Assembly (NCBI GenBank): GCA_963922205.1
Contig: CAWUHX010000026.1
Span: forward strand, 1,736,001-1,800,000
From: Romanomermis culicivorax
Taxonomy: Eukaryota; Nematoda; Enoplea; Mermithida; Mermithidae
Length of the DNA stretch: 64,000 nucleotides
Direction: 5' to 3'
Each line of letters starts with the position of its first letter. Within the stretch, counting starts at the first letter, position 1. Of the stretch, positions 1-10,296 are shown one piece after another. The notes under the pieces are model-generated. The model was not told the origin of the DNA. It did no database searches and saw only the letters and a program-made list of their open reading frames with translations. A program made the translations under genes and the position numbers.

Positions 1-1853
1 TAGAATTTTTTCCTGTGTAGTCTCAAAATCATAAAAAACAAATTTTTGATTAACAGGACATTTATCGGTAATTCCTGTTTCATTATCATCTAGACACTCA
101 TCCTCATCAACATTTGTTTCAAATATATCTTCTTCCTCTTCAATTTGTTCGTTACCAACAGGTTGCATAAAACATAAATGATCTAAAATAAAAATTTTCA
201 TATAAAATAAAATAAAATAAATAATTACACCATATCTAATACCTTTTTTAGGTACGCTTTTCTTGCATGTTTTGCATTCAAAATAACCGCAATTATGAGG
301 ATTAGAATGTGCTCGTCGAACCAGTGTATCACATTGTTCGCACACTTTGAAACGATCGCAAATAGATACCCCTGTTTTTTGACGTTTCGATTGACGTCTT
401 TGGGTAAAAACAAGCTTGTGTCGAGCAAAACACTTATCGTTTTTGAAATATCGCAGACAATCTTTGCATTTTCGAGCATTAAATTGATTACAGGGAGGTG
501 TATTGTAACACAGAGGACAAACGTTTCTGCATCTGTGTTCCATTTTGTTGTTGTAGGCCAGGTCGCAATGAGGACAAAAATAGCCGCGGTCAAAAAATCC
601 AGGCATCTTTATAATGACGGAGTAATGATTATTATGGTGGTAAATATTCAAAACATGCATTGCTTCAGGTCCTTAAAACTCTAAATACGTACACAATAAC
701 AGACAAATAAAAAACTCTAACCTCTAAATATTAAATCTTTAAAGCGTTCTTTGCTAAAAACTTTGATTTGATAATCGGGTAATAAAACAGTTTGCAATTG
801 TTCCCACTGATGAAAACCGCAAGCTCCTTGATGATTAGCTAAGCCTGCTAAGGTCATCAGTTCTTTAGCAACCTTTGTTTGCAGCAGATGTGACTTGTCA
901 GATTTTCGAATACTTTCCCATTTGTGCTCAGCATTCTTATCTTTTTTATGAATGTAAGCTCTAGCAACAACTAGAGCTCTAGCAAAACATAAATCATCCG
1001 TGTTGCTGATTTGAATAATACAGCGTTTATCTTTTAGAAAATCATTATGTTTTAAATATTGATGAGCATTGTGAATACCTTAAATAAATAAATAAATAAA
1101 TAAAAATCTTACATAAGTAATTTTAATCAGCTTACCGCTACCCTCAGGTGGTGTTACAACAATGGTACGAATTGTAGACTGACGACTATCAATTTGTATT
1201 TGCTCATTTGATTGAAGAACAGCGTTAAGAGTGTTTACAATCAAGTCTCCAGTTAAAGCATGTTTCGGTCTAAAAGGTATCAAAACACGACCTTTTGTCA
1301 AATCTGGATGGTCAAAGGAAAACCCTATAAACGCATTATCAGCGACATTCTCAGAAATTCGCTCTACTATACGTTGAAACGTTGGCACTATTTGAGCATT
1401 TAAATCGTCCATATGTTCGGTATTACGAAAGTTCACAGAGTACTCGCGACCTTCGGTATTAAAACGCCTAATATTTACGGTACTGGGTTGACCTAGTTCG
1501 AAAAAATCATCCGCAACAAAAGATGCATTCGTTACATTTCCACTACCCTCAATACCACCACCACCACTAATTTGAGCTGTTTCGTAAATTTCTTCCTCAT
1601 CAGAACTGTGAGGCGTATAACTTTTGTATTGATCATCTTCATCATCATAATCTAAAACAGTTCCTTCATCTTCTTCTTCTTCTTCCAAAATATTATTATT
1701 ATCGAGTGTTTCTTCTTCTTCTTTCTCGGAGGTAATATTCTCTGAAGACTCATTCACTATTGTTTCATCGTCTTCATCAGAAGTAATATCTTCTAAAATT
1801 TCCATAGGCATGTCGTCTTCATCCGAAGTAATATCCTCATAAATAGGTTTCAT
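1..1853 (-). CDS. POLB: Protein-primed DNA polymerase B, copy 1, 5' exons only
   Basis: This is the N-terminal part of the Polinton polymerase; the catalytic exons lie beyond the left edge. Exons are 1853..1136, 1078..722, 671..243 and 182..1 (partial). Exon 1 starts with an acidic stretch containing repeated ITSDED-type blocks, exon 2 has the DDLCFARALVVARA segment typical of Polinton polymerases, and exon 3 is cysteine-rich (CPHC, CPLC, CKDC pairs, probably zinc-binding). The part of exon 4 in view includes the exonuclease I motif FVFYDFETTQ. Introns are 50 to 60 nt with GT-AG borders. Against copy 2, exon 1 has one extra codon in the acidic tract and a few substitutions, none of them disruptive. 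Confidence 0.9.
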
Positions 1854-2659
1854 TATAAAAATTATCTAATCTAGAAAATATAAAATTATAAACTAGAAAA
1901 ATAGAAAACAACCTATTCATCAAAAACTTATACAGTAATAATAGAAAATTTTTATAAATTAGCAAAAAACTATTAATTTTATGGTAGAGATTTAATTATT
2001 ATTTATGGGGTTAATGTGGTACTTTTCTTTTTTATGATGGGAAAGCTTTAAAGACCTCTATAACTCATGAACACGTGCCCATATCATTTCTTTAGCTTAT
2101 TTTATTAGCATATAACCAGTAAAAACCAGTTGAAAACCTGTTTTACTGTACAACCCTAGTATTTTTGTTTTGATTCTTGAAGCTATAAAATAACTGTAAT
2201 AGCTGCTTATAACCCTGTTGCACCATCTTTTCTTTTTATGTGGAAAAGCTTTAAAGACCCTTATAACTCATGCGCATGTGGCTATATTGCTTCTATAGCT
2301 CTGACCTTGATAATTACTATAACACATAAAACACATATATTTTTCTAGCTTTGATCTCAAAGGTTACCATACAACATAAACACATTTTATTTTATTTTTG
2401 TAGATCATAGCTCCTCCTCTCATATACTCCTCAGAATAGTAGAATACTGTAGGATATATGTCTTGAATATTTATTATGCCTATAACTCCTCCTCTTACAG
2501 CTATAAGCTATATATCTTGGTTATTTTATTATAACTATAGCCTCCTTTTACTCAAAAATTTTGAACACTTTATACATTTATCTGTTTTGTTGCTACAAAA
2601 ACTACTCGCTTCTTCTTCTTCTCTCTCTCTCTTTAATATTTCTTCAAGAATTTTCAAAA
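1854..2659. promoter_or_regulatory. Divergent intergenic region between POLB and the PC4-like gene, copy 1
   Basis: About 800 AT-rich bases separate the divergently transcribed polymerase and plus-strand genes, so promoters for both should lie here. The region contains a direct repeat of about 73 bp (listed separately), several AAAACCAGT/AACCTGTTTT-type short inverted pieces near 2115-2150, and, toward the plus-strand gene, CTCCTCCTC boxes at about 2410-2420 and 2483-2497 followed by TATA-like stretches. Similar CTCCGCC boxes precede the membrane-protein gene near 8840 and 8890. Promoter function is inferred from position only. Confidence 0.5.
2026..2300. repeat. Imperfect direct repeat pair in the divergent promoter region, copy 1
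   Basis: Two units of about 73 bp, at about 2026-2098 and 2227-2300, share TTTTTATG, then GGAAAAGCTTTAAAGACC-like sequence, then ATAACTCATG and a CATGTG/CACGTG core. They sit about 200 bp apart between two divergent genes and may be regulatory or origin-related. Copy 2 has the same pair. Confidence 0.7.
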
Positions 2660-3867
2660 ATGGAACACCAGTTTATGTTAGACGAAAACATGGCATTATT
2701 TGTAGTGGTTGAAGGTAGATACGTGTCAATCTATTTTCGTAACGTCGACCCTAAAACAAAAGAGGCGTACGGTCGCGGATTCAAGCTCATTTTACCACAA
2801 TACGGTATACTAGGTCGCAATGTCAATATTATTGAAAAGACATTTTCACATGGAGGTCGATGTGGCATCAACCTTGGTTATAAAATGCTGGTCGAGAGCT
2901 TACAGTAGGATTTAACAATTTGTTTAATGGAACGACATGGTGTTTATCTAAAGAAGTGAGTTGATATATGAATTCTTTCTTTCTTTCTTTTAAAATATAA
3001 TGTTTTATTCTTTAGCAATTTTGGCGCTGGACCAATATGATACATGAGATAGCGCCAGCTATTTCAAACGAGTACAACGCTTTAGCAGCAAATTTACAGC
3101 TAGCGATAAAACGCAAAACAAACGAAAACGACGACGTTGCTGGAAAAGATGGTTCTACCCCGAAAATCGTTAAAGAAGAAGAAGTCGCTACAGATAAGAA
3201 AATTATTAAAGAAGAAGAAGAAGGGATTCATGCTACAAAATTTGCCGGAGAGCAAAGCAATGCTCGTGAAGATCAAAAGGAAGCTAGCGTTCAAATGTCG
3301 TTTATTAATGATCTCTCCATCAATTGTTTGAATGATCCAGACTACGATTCAGCGTCGGATACCAATTCGTTGGACGCCGAAACCAGACGTATTTGTGAGT
3401 TACGTGTTCGGGGTTTAGATATTCCATGGTTTTTTGATGAGCAAGTAGTAAAAGGTGAAAAATTATTTATAATTATATGTGCTGAGTTAGTTATACAAGA
3501 CATCTTTAACGGGTGTATTTTTGATTGTTATTGCGCGAAAGAGATAGGAATTGTTGAGGATCATCAGTGTCCAGCTCGTAATTCCATATATAATATCGCA
3601 ATTACACCAACAGTTAATCGTTTATATGAAAAGTTGGGACTTATCATTGACTGTTTTGAATATGTTATAGGTGAAGTTCAAGGTTATTACAGTCTTCGCG
3701 CTTTTAAACAGATGATTGACATATTTAGATGTATACCACTTACAAGTACTGGCGGTAAAATTCTTAAGGATACTGTAGCTTGTTTTATTGATGAAGGTTA
3801 TCATTATGATTTTGATGATGCTGTTGTTATCAAAACACTACGCGATTTTATTAACAGTAAATTGTAA
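2660..3867 (+). pseudogene. PC4-like two-exon gene, broken in copy 1
   Basis: Exon 1 starts at 2660 and exon 2 runs 3016..3867 after an intron ending in TTTAG. Compared with copy 2, eight bases are missing near 2900 and one nearby base differs. The reading frame shifts and meets a stop at 2906-2908, before the splice donor, so the product is cut to about 83 residues and exon 2 is lost. The rest of exon 2 remains open but carries five amino-acid changes against copy 2, more than any other gene in the pair, which fits relaxed constraint after the break. See the intact copy at 18682 for what the protein looks like. Confidence 0.85.
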
Positions 3868-4187
3868 AAGTTTTGCTTACATTCATTCATTCATTCATTA
3901 CAGCTTGTATGTTTTAATTAGCTATATTTTGATTGCTTATGTAATTGCTTACGTATTTGCTTGTTATATATATAATTTCATACATACATACATACATTGC
4001 GCGTATATTTTGCATACAGTAATGCTATTCTATTTTATATAATCATCTATCTTTATGTTTTACATGTGCACTGCTTTATATTGTAATTTTGATAATTATG
4101 TAACATTTTGTTTTAAATAATAATAAAAATCATTTTAAAAATTGTTCAAGTAAAAAGGTGGTTGGTTTTTGTTGTTGTCAAAAAGAG
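3868..4187. other. AT-rich intergenic stretch before the ATPase gene, copy 1
   Basis: These 320 bases hold short tetranucleotide runs (ATTC at about 3886-3900, CATA at about 3980-3996) and an AATAATAAAA stretch near 4118 that could act as a polyadenylation signal. I see no gene here; the 84-codon frame that overlaps the end of the upstream gene is low-complexity. Confidence 0.5.
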
Positions 4188-4844
4188 ATGTCAAATGATG
4201 ATGATGAAAAGTTTTATATATGGAAACATCCATTTAACTGTATAGTTTCTGCTCCAACAAAATCAGGAAAAACACAATTTGTTAAAAAACTTGTAATTTT
4301 TGCTAAAGAAATGCTTCACCCTGCTCCTGTGAAACTTTATTGGTGTTATTCGGAATGGCAAGAAGCTTACGATGAATTAGTTCAGAAATGTTCTTATGTA
4401 GAATTTATTCAAGGTTCGCCTGATTTGAATGAACTTCAGAAAAGTAAAGATACACCTAAATTATTAATTATGGATGATATGATGCAAGAGATGAAGAATG
4501 ATCAAAGTTTAACTCAACTTTTTACTAAAGGATCGCATCATTGGAATATATCAATTATACATATAGTTCAGAATGCCTTTTTTGATGGAATGCGTACGAG
4601 TAGGATAAACGCTCAATATTTAATTCTTTCAAAAAACCCAAGCGATAGATTACAAGTCCGCACACTGGCTCGACAGATTTTTCCAACTACCTCAAATTAT
4701 TTCATAGAATCGTATGAGGATGCTACTAGTAAACCATACGGTTATTTATTAATAGATCTTACACAGACATGTCCTGAAAAATATCGACTTAGATCTAATA
4801 TATTCCCCGACAATGATCATATGATTTTGTATACACCTAAATGA
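4188..4844 (+). CDS. ATP: Packaging ATPase (FtsK/HerA, A32-like), copy 1
   Basis: The predicted genome-packaging ATPase of the element, 218 residues. The Walker A loop APTKSGKT lies at residues 22-29 and Walker B LLIMDD ends at residues 96-97. The reading frame stays open upstream to a GTG at 4158, but 4188 is the first ATG and it places the P-loop at the usual distance from the N-terminus. It differs from copy 2 at two residues (L/I near residue 50 and S/L in the later LILxKNPS segment), neither in a nucleotide-binding motif. Confidence 0.9.
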   Translation: MSNDDDEKFYIWKHPFNCIVSAPTKSGKTQFVKKLVIFAKEMLHPAPVKLYWCYSEWQEAYDELVQKCSYVEFIQGSPDLNELQKSKDTPKLLIMDDMMQEMKNDQSLTQLFTKGSHHWNISIIHIVQNAFFDGMRTSRINAQYLILSKNPSDRLQVRTLARQIFPTTSNYFIESYEDATSKPYGYLLIDLTQTCPEKYRLRSNIFPDNDHMILYTPK

Positions 4845-4902
4845 TTCATCATTTTTACAAAAAACTTTATACAGGTTAGTCGGATCCTATTATTTTAGCG
4901 AT

Positions 4903-5373
4903 ATGATATACAGTAAACACATTTTTTTAAACACTCTCGCTGTGATCCTTTTCATAGCTGTTTTTATTGTATGGGTACAATACCCTTTTCAATTTTATGA
5001 AAATGAAGAAGAACCTGTAAATGTTACAGATTTTACGATACCAAACACAAAAAATGTTACAGATTTTACGATACCAAACACAAAAAATGTTACAGATCAG
5101 AAAATATTATTATTACGGGAAAATTATAAATTACATATAATACCCTTACTACATTTTGTAGAAAAAATTTTACATTGTCCTCAGAATGATGGTCAATTTA
5201 TGCAATTACGAATGTGTTTCAAAATATATATTTTCAATCCTGTCGTATTTTCTTGTTGTAGTCGAAGCAGTAAATTTCAAAACTTGTACATCAATGGAAC
5301 TAGATTACGATATATTGATACGATAGCTTTATTACATAATCAGAAAAAAATATTATACCCTTCATCAGTCTAG
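4903..5373 (+). CDS. Small membrane-anchored protein with internal repeat, copy 1
   Basis: A 156-residue protein identical to its copy 2 counterpart. It has one N-terminal hydrophobic segment (about residues 8-25), so it is probably a type II membrane or signal-anchored protein. Then comes an 11-residue repeat NVTDFTIPNTK present twice, with a third partial start, encoded by an exact 33-bp tandem duplication at 5020-5085. The NVT triplets are potential N-glycosylation sites. A cysteine pair (CC) lies in the C-terminal half. I do not recognise the family. Confidence 0.7.
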   Translation: MIYSKHIFLNTLAVILFIAVFIVWVQYPFQFYENEEEPVNVTDFTIPNTKNVTDFTIPNTKNVTDQKILLLRENYKLHIIPLLHFVEKILHCPQNDGQFMQLRMCFKIYIFNPVVFSCCSRSSKFQNLYINGTRLRYIDTIALLHNQKKILYPSSV

Positions 5374-5433
5374 TCGAGAATTTTGAAGAGGTTGGTCGTT
5401 TTTCTATAATTCGTTTGTTTTGTGACAATTACA

Positions 5434-5896
5434 ATGTCCGCCGCATTTGAAGTTTTTGTCAGAATGGTGCAAAATAAAGTAAAAGGTAAAAATTTATATC
5501 TCTTCTTTAACTATTTATTAAACTATAGTATTTTTTATTTAAGGTAAAATACTAAACAACAAACAGAAATGCGAAATAGCTGATTTGTTTTGGACTCGTT
5601 TCTCACCCGAAGCCAAGATTTTTTACAAAGACATAGCTAAGGCATGCAACCATTTACGGCGTGAAGTTGGTTTACCTATGGGACGTAAAAAAGTTACACA
5701 ATTTTGGTGTTTTGCTAGACTATTACTGACGGAGTTGGATATGGTCGAAACTCGCGCTATTTTTGTAGAAGATCTTTTTTTAAAACTAGATACAGCTCAT
5801 AAACTATTTTTTATGAATATGAATAACTTGTGTGCTTTTTCTAGACGCGAAGAGTTGAATATCGTCATACAAAATGAAGCTTCATTACTATCTTAA
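5434..5896 (+). CDS. Two-exon orphan protein, copy 1
   Basis: Exon 1 is 5434..5485 (start MSAAFEVFVRMVQ) and exon 2 is 5544..5896, joined across a 58-nt GT-AG intron in matching phase to give 134 codons plus stop. The predicted protein is basic and mostly helical in appearance, with no catalytic motif that I recognise. Its residues are the same as in copy 2. Without the first exon the frame has only an internal ATG at 5585, so splicing gives the better start. Confidence 0.7.
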
Positions 5897-5978
5897 TGTA
5901 ATACAATAAATATTTCAATGTTTACTCATCATTTGGTCATTATTGTAAAATTTTTTTGTACTGTACGGTCTGTTTTGT

Positions 5979-6332
5979 ATGGCTTCTAGATTAAAGAAAT
6001 ATATTCACGAGCTCAATGTGTTAAAAAATTCAAATCGTGTTCAAAGACGTGCTCTTCTTCAACATTCTTCCCCCGATTTGATCTGTTGTATATGTGAAAT
6101 TTGTTTGAACATTTTGAACGGTAATATTCCTATTAATTCAAACTTAAAAAAGAAATTGGCCAAACATAAATTATTGCTCAGAGGTTTAGCTACTAGACAC
6201 GAAAAAAACAAGAAAAAAGATTTACATAATAAACGTGTAAGAATTGTTCAAAGTGGTGGAGCATTTTTACCTCTAGTACTACCCGTTTTATTATCTACAT
6301 TAGCGAGTTTTGTTACAGAGAAATTATTATAG
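5979..6332 (+). CDS. Small basic protein with hydrophobic C-terminus (pX-like?), copy 1
   Basis: A 117-residue lysine-rich protein with the segment CICEICLNILNGNIPI near residues 36-51 and a C-terminal hydrophobic tail preceded by VQSGGAFLPLVLPVL. I recall this layout from Polinton/adintovirus genomes, where it has been compared with the small adenoviral core proteins; the functional assignment is weak. It stops one base before the next start codon, so the two are probably coexpressed. Its residues are the same in copy 2. Confidence 0.75.
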   Translation: MASRLKKYIHELNVLKNSNRVQRRALLQHSSPDLICCICEICLNILNGNIPINSNLKKKLAKHKLLLRGLATRHEKNKKKDLHNKRVRIVQSGGAFLPLVLPVLLSTLASFVTEKLL

Positions 6333-6333
6333 A

Positions 6334-7191
6334 ATGAAATTTGCTAATAAATTTGCTCTTATACCTCAGGAGGTTCTGAATAAACTGAATAACTCTCAGG
6401 TTTCTTCTTCTTCGACGATGACAAGTTCAAATGAAAAGACAGGTATAGCTAAGCAAGTTGACATGTATCGTAACGAGCTAGAGCGCATTTTGAAAGATAA
6501 TACGTTAACACCTGAAGAACAATACAAAATGTACTCGCAACTATTTTCACAATATTTAACTTTTGAACATGAAAAGGCTCAACCTACTACAGTGATTTTA
6601 AAACAAAAAGTTATTGATAACGAAGAAGATGAGAAGGATAGTGACGATTTGAAACAAAAAGAAAAAAATTGGTTGAACGATGAAAAGTTACTTAGCGGTA
6701 TTCCTAAACAGTTTAAACGCTCCGCATCCTTATTATTGGAGCATGTGCGACGTAACCCTAGTATAAATGTTAATAAGCAAGGTGAAGTATTAATTGATGG
6801 AAAATTAATTGAAGGATCACATATTATTGATTTATTACATGATTTGTCTCGTAAACGTTCAAAAATTACGCAAACGCTTGGAGTAGATGAGTTTGTTAAT
6901 GCTTTGAAAAAATATAATGTACCATTAGAGGCTATAGGAAACCCATTACGTAAAATGTTATTCACTTTACCTCGGAAACTCTCCTACCATACACCTCCGG
7001 AAGAATCAGATGATCATGCAGTTAGTAGTGTCAAGCAGTTGAATAAACCACTTGTGAAAGGTGTTGATTTATTTTCAAGTGGTGCCGAGGAAGATATCAA
7101 AGACGATTCATTCTTTAATAAAGGAAACTCGACAGAAAAGAAGATACGGCGCAAAGCTAGAGCACTTAGACGGTATACTCCTTTGTACTAG
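6334..7191 (+). CDS. Conserved Polinton protein of unknown function, copy 1
   Basis: A 285-residue protein starting one base after the preceding stop. The N-terminal third is polar and serine-rich, the middle is acidic with a predicted coiled-coil-like stretch (about residues 90-125), and a compact domain follows around GEVLIDGKLIEGSHIIDLL (residues about 150-170). The C-terminus is very basic (KKIRRKARALRRY). Position between the small basic protein and the integrase, with close spacing on both sides, suggests a structural role. Two substitutions (M/T and Q/R) separate it from copy 2. Confidence 0.75.
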   Translation: MKFANKFALIPQEVLNKLNNSQVSSSSTMTSSNEKTGIAKQVDMYRNELERILKDNTLTPEEQYKMYSQLFSQYLTFEHEKAQPTTVILKQKVIDNEEDEKDSDDLKQKEKNWLNDEKLLSGIPKQFKRSASLLLEHVRRNPSINVNKQGEVLIDGKLIEGSHIIDLLHDLSRKRSKITQTLGVDEFVNALKKYNVPLEAIGNPLRKMLFTLPRKLSYHTPPEESDDHAVSSVKQLNKPLVKGVDLFSSGAEEDIKDDSFFNKGNSTEKKIRRKARALRRYTPLY

Positions 7192-7195
7192 AGCG

Positions 7196-8305
7196 ATGAA
7201 CACCTTACTTTCGAAATTATACAAAAATTTACACGGAAATCCCTCAGCTTTTTCTAGTATTGAAAAATTATATGCTGAAGCTAGAAAGCACCGTAAAACA
7301 ATTACACGTAAAAATGTTAAAGATTGGCTTTCAAAACAAGATAGTTATACTCTACATAAACAAGTCAACAAAAAATTTTCACGTAATCGTATTTATGTTA
7401 CAGCTATGGATCAACAATGGGAAATTGATTTGGCAGATATGTCTTCTTTAGCAGATTTTAACGATGGATACAAATTTATGCTTACATGTATAGATGTATT
7501 AAGTAAATACGCATGGGTTAAACCCTTAAAATCAAAACACTCAAAGAATGTTTGCGATGCTTTTCAAAATATTTTAAAAAGAGGTGGAATCCCTTGGAGA
7601 GTGCGCAGCGATAAAGGAAAAGAATTTGTCAACAAAGATTTCCAAAAATTATTGAAAACTAACGATATACATTTTTTTACTTCTCAAAACGAAGACATTA
7701 AATGTTCAATAGTGGAACGGTTTAATAGAACTTTAAAAACTAAATTATTTAAATATTTTACAGAGTTTACCACTTATAAATGGATTGATATTTTACCCGC
7801 AGTTGTTTCCAACTACAATCACTCTGTTCATAGATCTATTAAGGAAAAACCTATTAATGTAGATTATTCTAACGAAAAAATTATATGGCAAAGACTCTAC
7901 CCTGAAAGATTATACACTAGAAAGCCTAAGATTGATATAGGAGATTACGTGCGAATTAGTAAACATAGAGGTGTATTTGACAAAGGTTATTTACCTCAAT
8001 GGAGTGAAGAAGTTTTCAAAGTAAAACATGTTGTGAAGACCCGAAATCATATACTTTATACAATTCAAGATCTGGAAGGCGAAGATATAGAAGGACGTTT
8101 TTATGAAAAAGAACTACAGAAAATCGATTTTAATCCTAATATCAAAGAATACAAAATTGAAAAGGTTTTGAAGACTAAACAATTACCAGATGGTCAGAAT
8201 AGAGTACTTGTGAAGTGGTGGGGTTATCCTGAAAAATTCAACAGTTGGATTTTAGAAAAGGATATACAAAACGACGACGACGACGATTACGATGAACAAC
8301 TTTGA
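7196..8305 (+). CDS. INT: DDE integrase with chromodomain, copy 1
   Basis: Retrovirus-like integrase of 369 residues that would insert the element into host DNA. Catalytic residues are D78 (WEIDL), D139 (RSDKG) and E174 (SIVERFNR), giving a D-x34-E spacing. A C-terminal chromodomain (about residues 318-357, with VKWWGYP and SWI) would tether it to methylated histone tails. The start codon 7196 lies four bases after the previous stop, and the 3' end overlaps the protease start by 14 bases. It differs from copy 2 by K/E at residue 109 and G/R at residue 131, both outside the triad but within the catalytic core. Confidence 0.95.
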   Translation: MNTLLSKLYKNLHGNPSAFSSIEKLYAEARKHRKTITRKNVKDWLSKQDSYTLHKQVNKKFSRNRIYVTAMDQQWEIDLADMSSLADFNDGYKFMLTCIDVLSKYAWVKPLKSKHSKNVCDAFQNILKRGGIPWRVRSDKGKEFVNKDFQKLLKTNDIHFFTSQNEDIKCSIVERFNRTLKTKLFKYFTEFTTYKWIDILPAVVSNYNHSVHRSIKEKPINVDYSNEKIIWQRLYPERLYTRKPKIDIGDYVRISKHRGVFDKGYLPQWSEEVFKVKHVVKTRNHILYTIQDLEGEDIEGRFYEKELQKIDFNPNIKEYKIEKVLKTKQLPDGQNRVLVKWWGYPEKFNSWILEKDIQNDDDDDYDEQL

Positions 8306-8783
8306 ATTGACATATTATGCTCAACAAGATGAGCTATTATCACAAAATTTTTTAGGAGTTTTTGCTTGCGATACTCTACTGAAGATAGTTAAAAGACCCG
8401 CGGCTTTAATTGCAAACACCGATACATCTTTTCAAAAAGGAAGTCATTGGATAGCTATGTATTTCGATAATGCTAACTCTGTATATTATTTTGATTCTTA
8501 TGGCTTACCACCAGTTATTCCTGCTTTTATAAATTATATTAACAAAAATGCTTTAATAATATATACAAATAAGAAACATTTACAAAATTTTAATAGTAGG
8601 GTTTGTGGTATATATACTTTATATTTTTTGTATTATAAAGTGCGACATGTTCCTATGTATAAAATGTTTAAAAGTTTCAGTAACACAAATTTTGTTTATA
8701 ATGATAGATTGGTTTGTAAGTTTTTTCATTGTAAATTTTCTGTAAAAGGTCACTTGCGAAATAAATTATGTACACGTTTGTAA
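8292..8783 (+). CDS. PRO: Adenain-like cysteine protease, copy 1
   Basis: Maturation protease of 163 residues (C5/Ulp1-type fold). The triad is visible as H52 (GSHWIAMYF), D68 (YYFDSYG) and C105 (SRVCGIYTL), with Q98 a candidate oxyanion-hole residue. It overlaps the integrase end by 14 bases in another frame. Copy 1 has L at residue 30 where copy 2 has P, and V instead of I in the DRLVCK segment; the triad is unaffected. Confidence 0.92.
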   Translation: MNNFELTYYAQQDELLSQNFLGVFACDTLLKIVKRPAALIANTDTSFQKGSHWIAMYFDNANSVYYFDSYGLPPVIPAFINYINKNALIIYTNKKHLQNFNSRVCGIYTLYFLYYKVRHVPMYKMFKSFSNTNFVYNDRLVCKFFHCKFSVKGHLRNKLCTRL

Positions 8784-8949
8784 AAAGTTAACTCCTTCTA
8801 TATGTATTTATATATAAATTTTACTTCACTTTGATAGCTCCGCCTCCTTCATATTTTTGTATAATTTTATTGGTTATTTTAGTAGCTCCGCCTTTTTATA
8901 AATTTATAACTGAGTGTTTAGTTGTTAAATAAAAATTTTTTATTTTGAA
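8784..8949 (+). promoter_or_regulatory. Candidate promoter with CTCCGCC boxes, copy 1
   Basis: Between protease and membrane-protein genes lie two AGCTCCGCC boxes (about 8837-8845 and 8893-8901), the second running straight into TTTTTATAAATTTATA, a TATA-like sequence about 40 bases upstream of the next start. Similar CTCCTCC boxes precede the PC4-like gene. The arrangement suggests a separate late-type promoter for the capsid block; this is inference. Confidence 0.5.
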
Positions 8950-9258
8950 ATGGATAGTAGTAATAGTACGCATTCAGAAACGTCTCGCATTAGCGTTTGG
9001 GAGTTTTTTGGAAAATGTCTACCTCGAAACGAAGTGGTTTTCTTCAGTCAGGTCATACTAATATACATTGTAGTCATTACAGCTATAATAAATTTATCTC
9101 TCTACAATAATAATACACAATTGTGGGTTGGTCTTTTGTGCGCTTGTATAGGATATTTATTACCTAGCCCCGTACCGACCGTATTACAGTCATCTAATTC
9201 ATTGAAGACCGTACCTATAGCAACAGCAAACAACATTATAAATAATGACAACCTTTGA
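8950..9258 (+). CDS. Two-helix membrane protein, copy 1
   Basis: A 102-residue protein with two hydrophobic segments (about residues 30-50 and 58-75) separated by a short polar loop, preceded by the FFGK-LPRNEVVFF stretch. Small proteins of this layout recur in metazoan Polintons as far as I know; role unknown, perhaps in entry or assembly membranes. Its end overlaps the penton-gene start by 14 bases. Copy 1 has C and copy 2 has R at residue 23. Confidence 0.75.
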   Translation: MDSSNSTHSETSRISVWEFFGKCLPRNEVVFFSQVILIYIVVITAIINLSLYNNNTQLWVGLLCACIGYLLPSPVPTVLQSSNSLKTVPIATANNIINNDNL

Positions 9259-10162
9259 AGATCAATTTTATATCACATTACCTAGTAATAGCAAAAATGG
9301 AAACAAACCCTCTGATTTTTCAGCCCATCTACCTTACCGTTTAAAACTAGATGGAAGCTGGGAGGTAGGACTAAGTGAAATAATATACCCCTATAGTTGG
9401 GCTACATTTACCAATCATGGTGGAGATAATGTAATAACGTTAATTACGGATGGTGTCGGAAATAAGGTCAAAAAAATTAAAGTAATAGATTTTGAAAAAC
9501 ATTACTTTACCATATCTGAATTAATTGAAGAGTTGAATGCAAAAATTGGAGCAGCTATTGCCGGAACTAACATGGAAATCATGTTTTCATACGATGAACA
9601 TAGTAGAGGATTAGTTAATTTGAAAATAAAAAGTGGTACAATATTACGTAAAATCGATATAAGCAAACGGTTAATGGAGCTTCTCGGATTTAGCTCTACC
9701 AATACTGAGGCCTATGCAACGGCTGATGATTTTTTAAATAGAGCTGTGAATATTAACTTATATACTGTTGGAGAGAAACCTCCAAAAAATTCTAACACAC
9801 ATATTCCACCATCCAAAGCTGTTTTTCTTGCCGAGCCTGGAACTAATCATTTATACATGTTAGGTATTCAACCACCAAATTTGAATGATTTACAGAATTT
9901 TTATGTTTACTGTAATATTATTGAAAATCAGATTGTTGGAAATACTTTAGCGCCGCTTTTACGTATAGTAAATGTTCAGGGAAAATACAAAGATAATGTG
10001 AGTCGTTTATATGAAACACCTCACTATATACCAATTCAATTGAAAGAAATTACAGTACTCGAGATTAATATAAAAAACAGTATGAATGAGCTTATACCCT
10101 TTCAGTTTGGGAATGTTATAGTTAAATTACATTTTCGGCGACGTACTCCTTTATTCCTATAA
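9245..10162 (+). CDS. Penton-type minor capsid protein, copy 1
   Basis: A 305-residue protein with the N-terminal FYITLPSNSK and SWEVGLSEIIYPYSW segments characteristic of Polinton/adintovirus minor capsid (penton) proteins, which adopt a jelly-roll fold at the capsid vertices. It overlaps the membrane-protein gene by 14 bases and precedes the pVI-like and major capsid genes. One substitution separates it from copy 2 (D here, V there, in the VIxFEKHYF segment). Confidence 0.85.
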   Translation: MTTFEDQFYITLPSNSKNGNKPSDFSAHLPYRLKLDGSWEVGLSEIIYPYSWATFTNHGGDNVITLITDGVGNKVKKIKVIDFEKHYFTISELIEELNAKIGAAIAGTNMEIMFSYDEHSRGLVNLKIKSGTILRKIDISKRLMELLGFSSTNTEAYATADDFLNRAVNINLYTVGEKPPKNSNTHIPPSKAVFLAEPGTNHLYMLGIQPPNLNDLQNFYVYCNIIENQIVGNTLAPLLRIVNVQGKYKDNVSRLYETPHYIPIQLKEITVLEINIKNSMNELIPFQFGNVIVKLHFRRRTPLFL

Positions 10163-10296
10163 GCATAGTATCAAATTTTTATTTACTCATTCATTCATTT
10201 GCATTTGGACACGTTGTCGTCAGGTTGAATTTTCGCAAACGCTCTTAATTAATTAATTCATTTAGTTGTTGTTCCTTTTAATTTTCAAAGCAAAAT

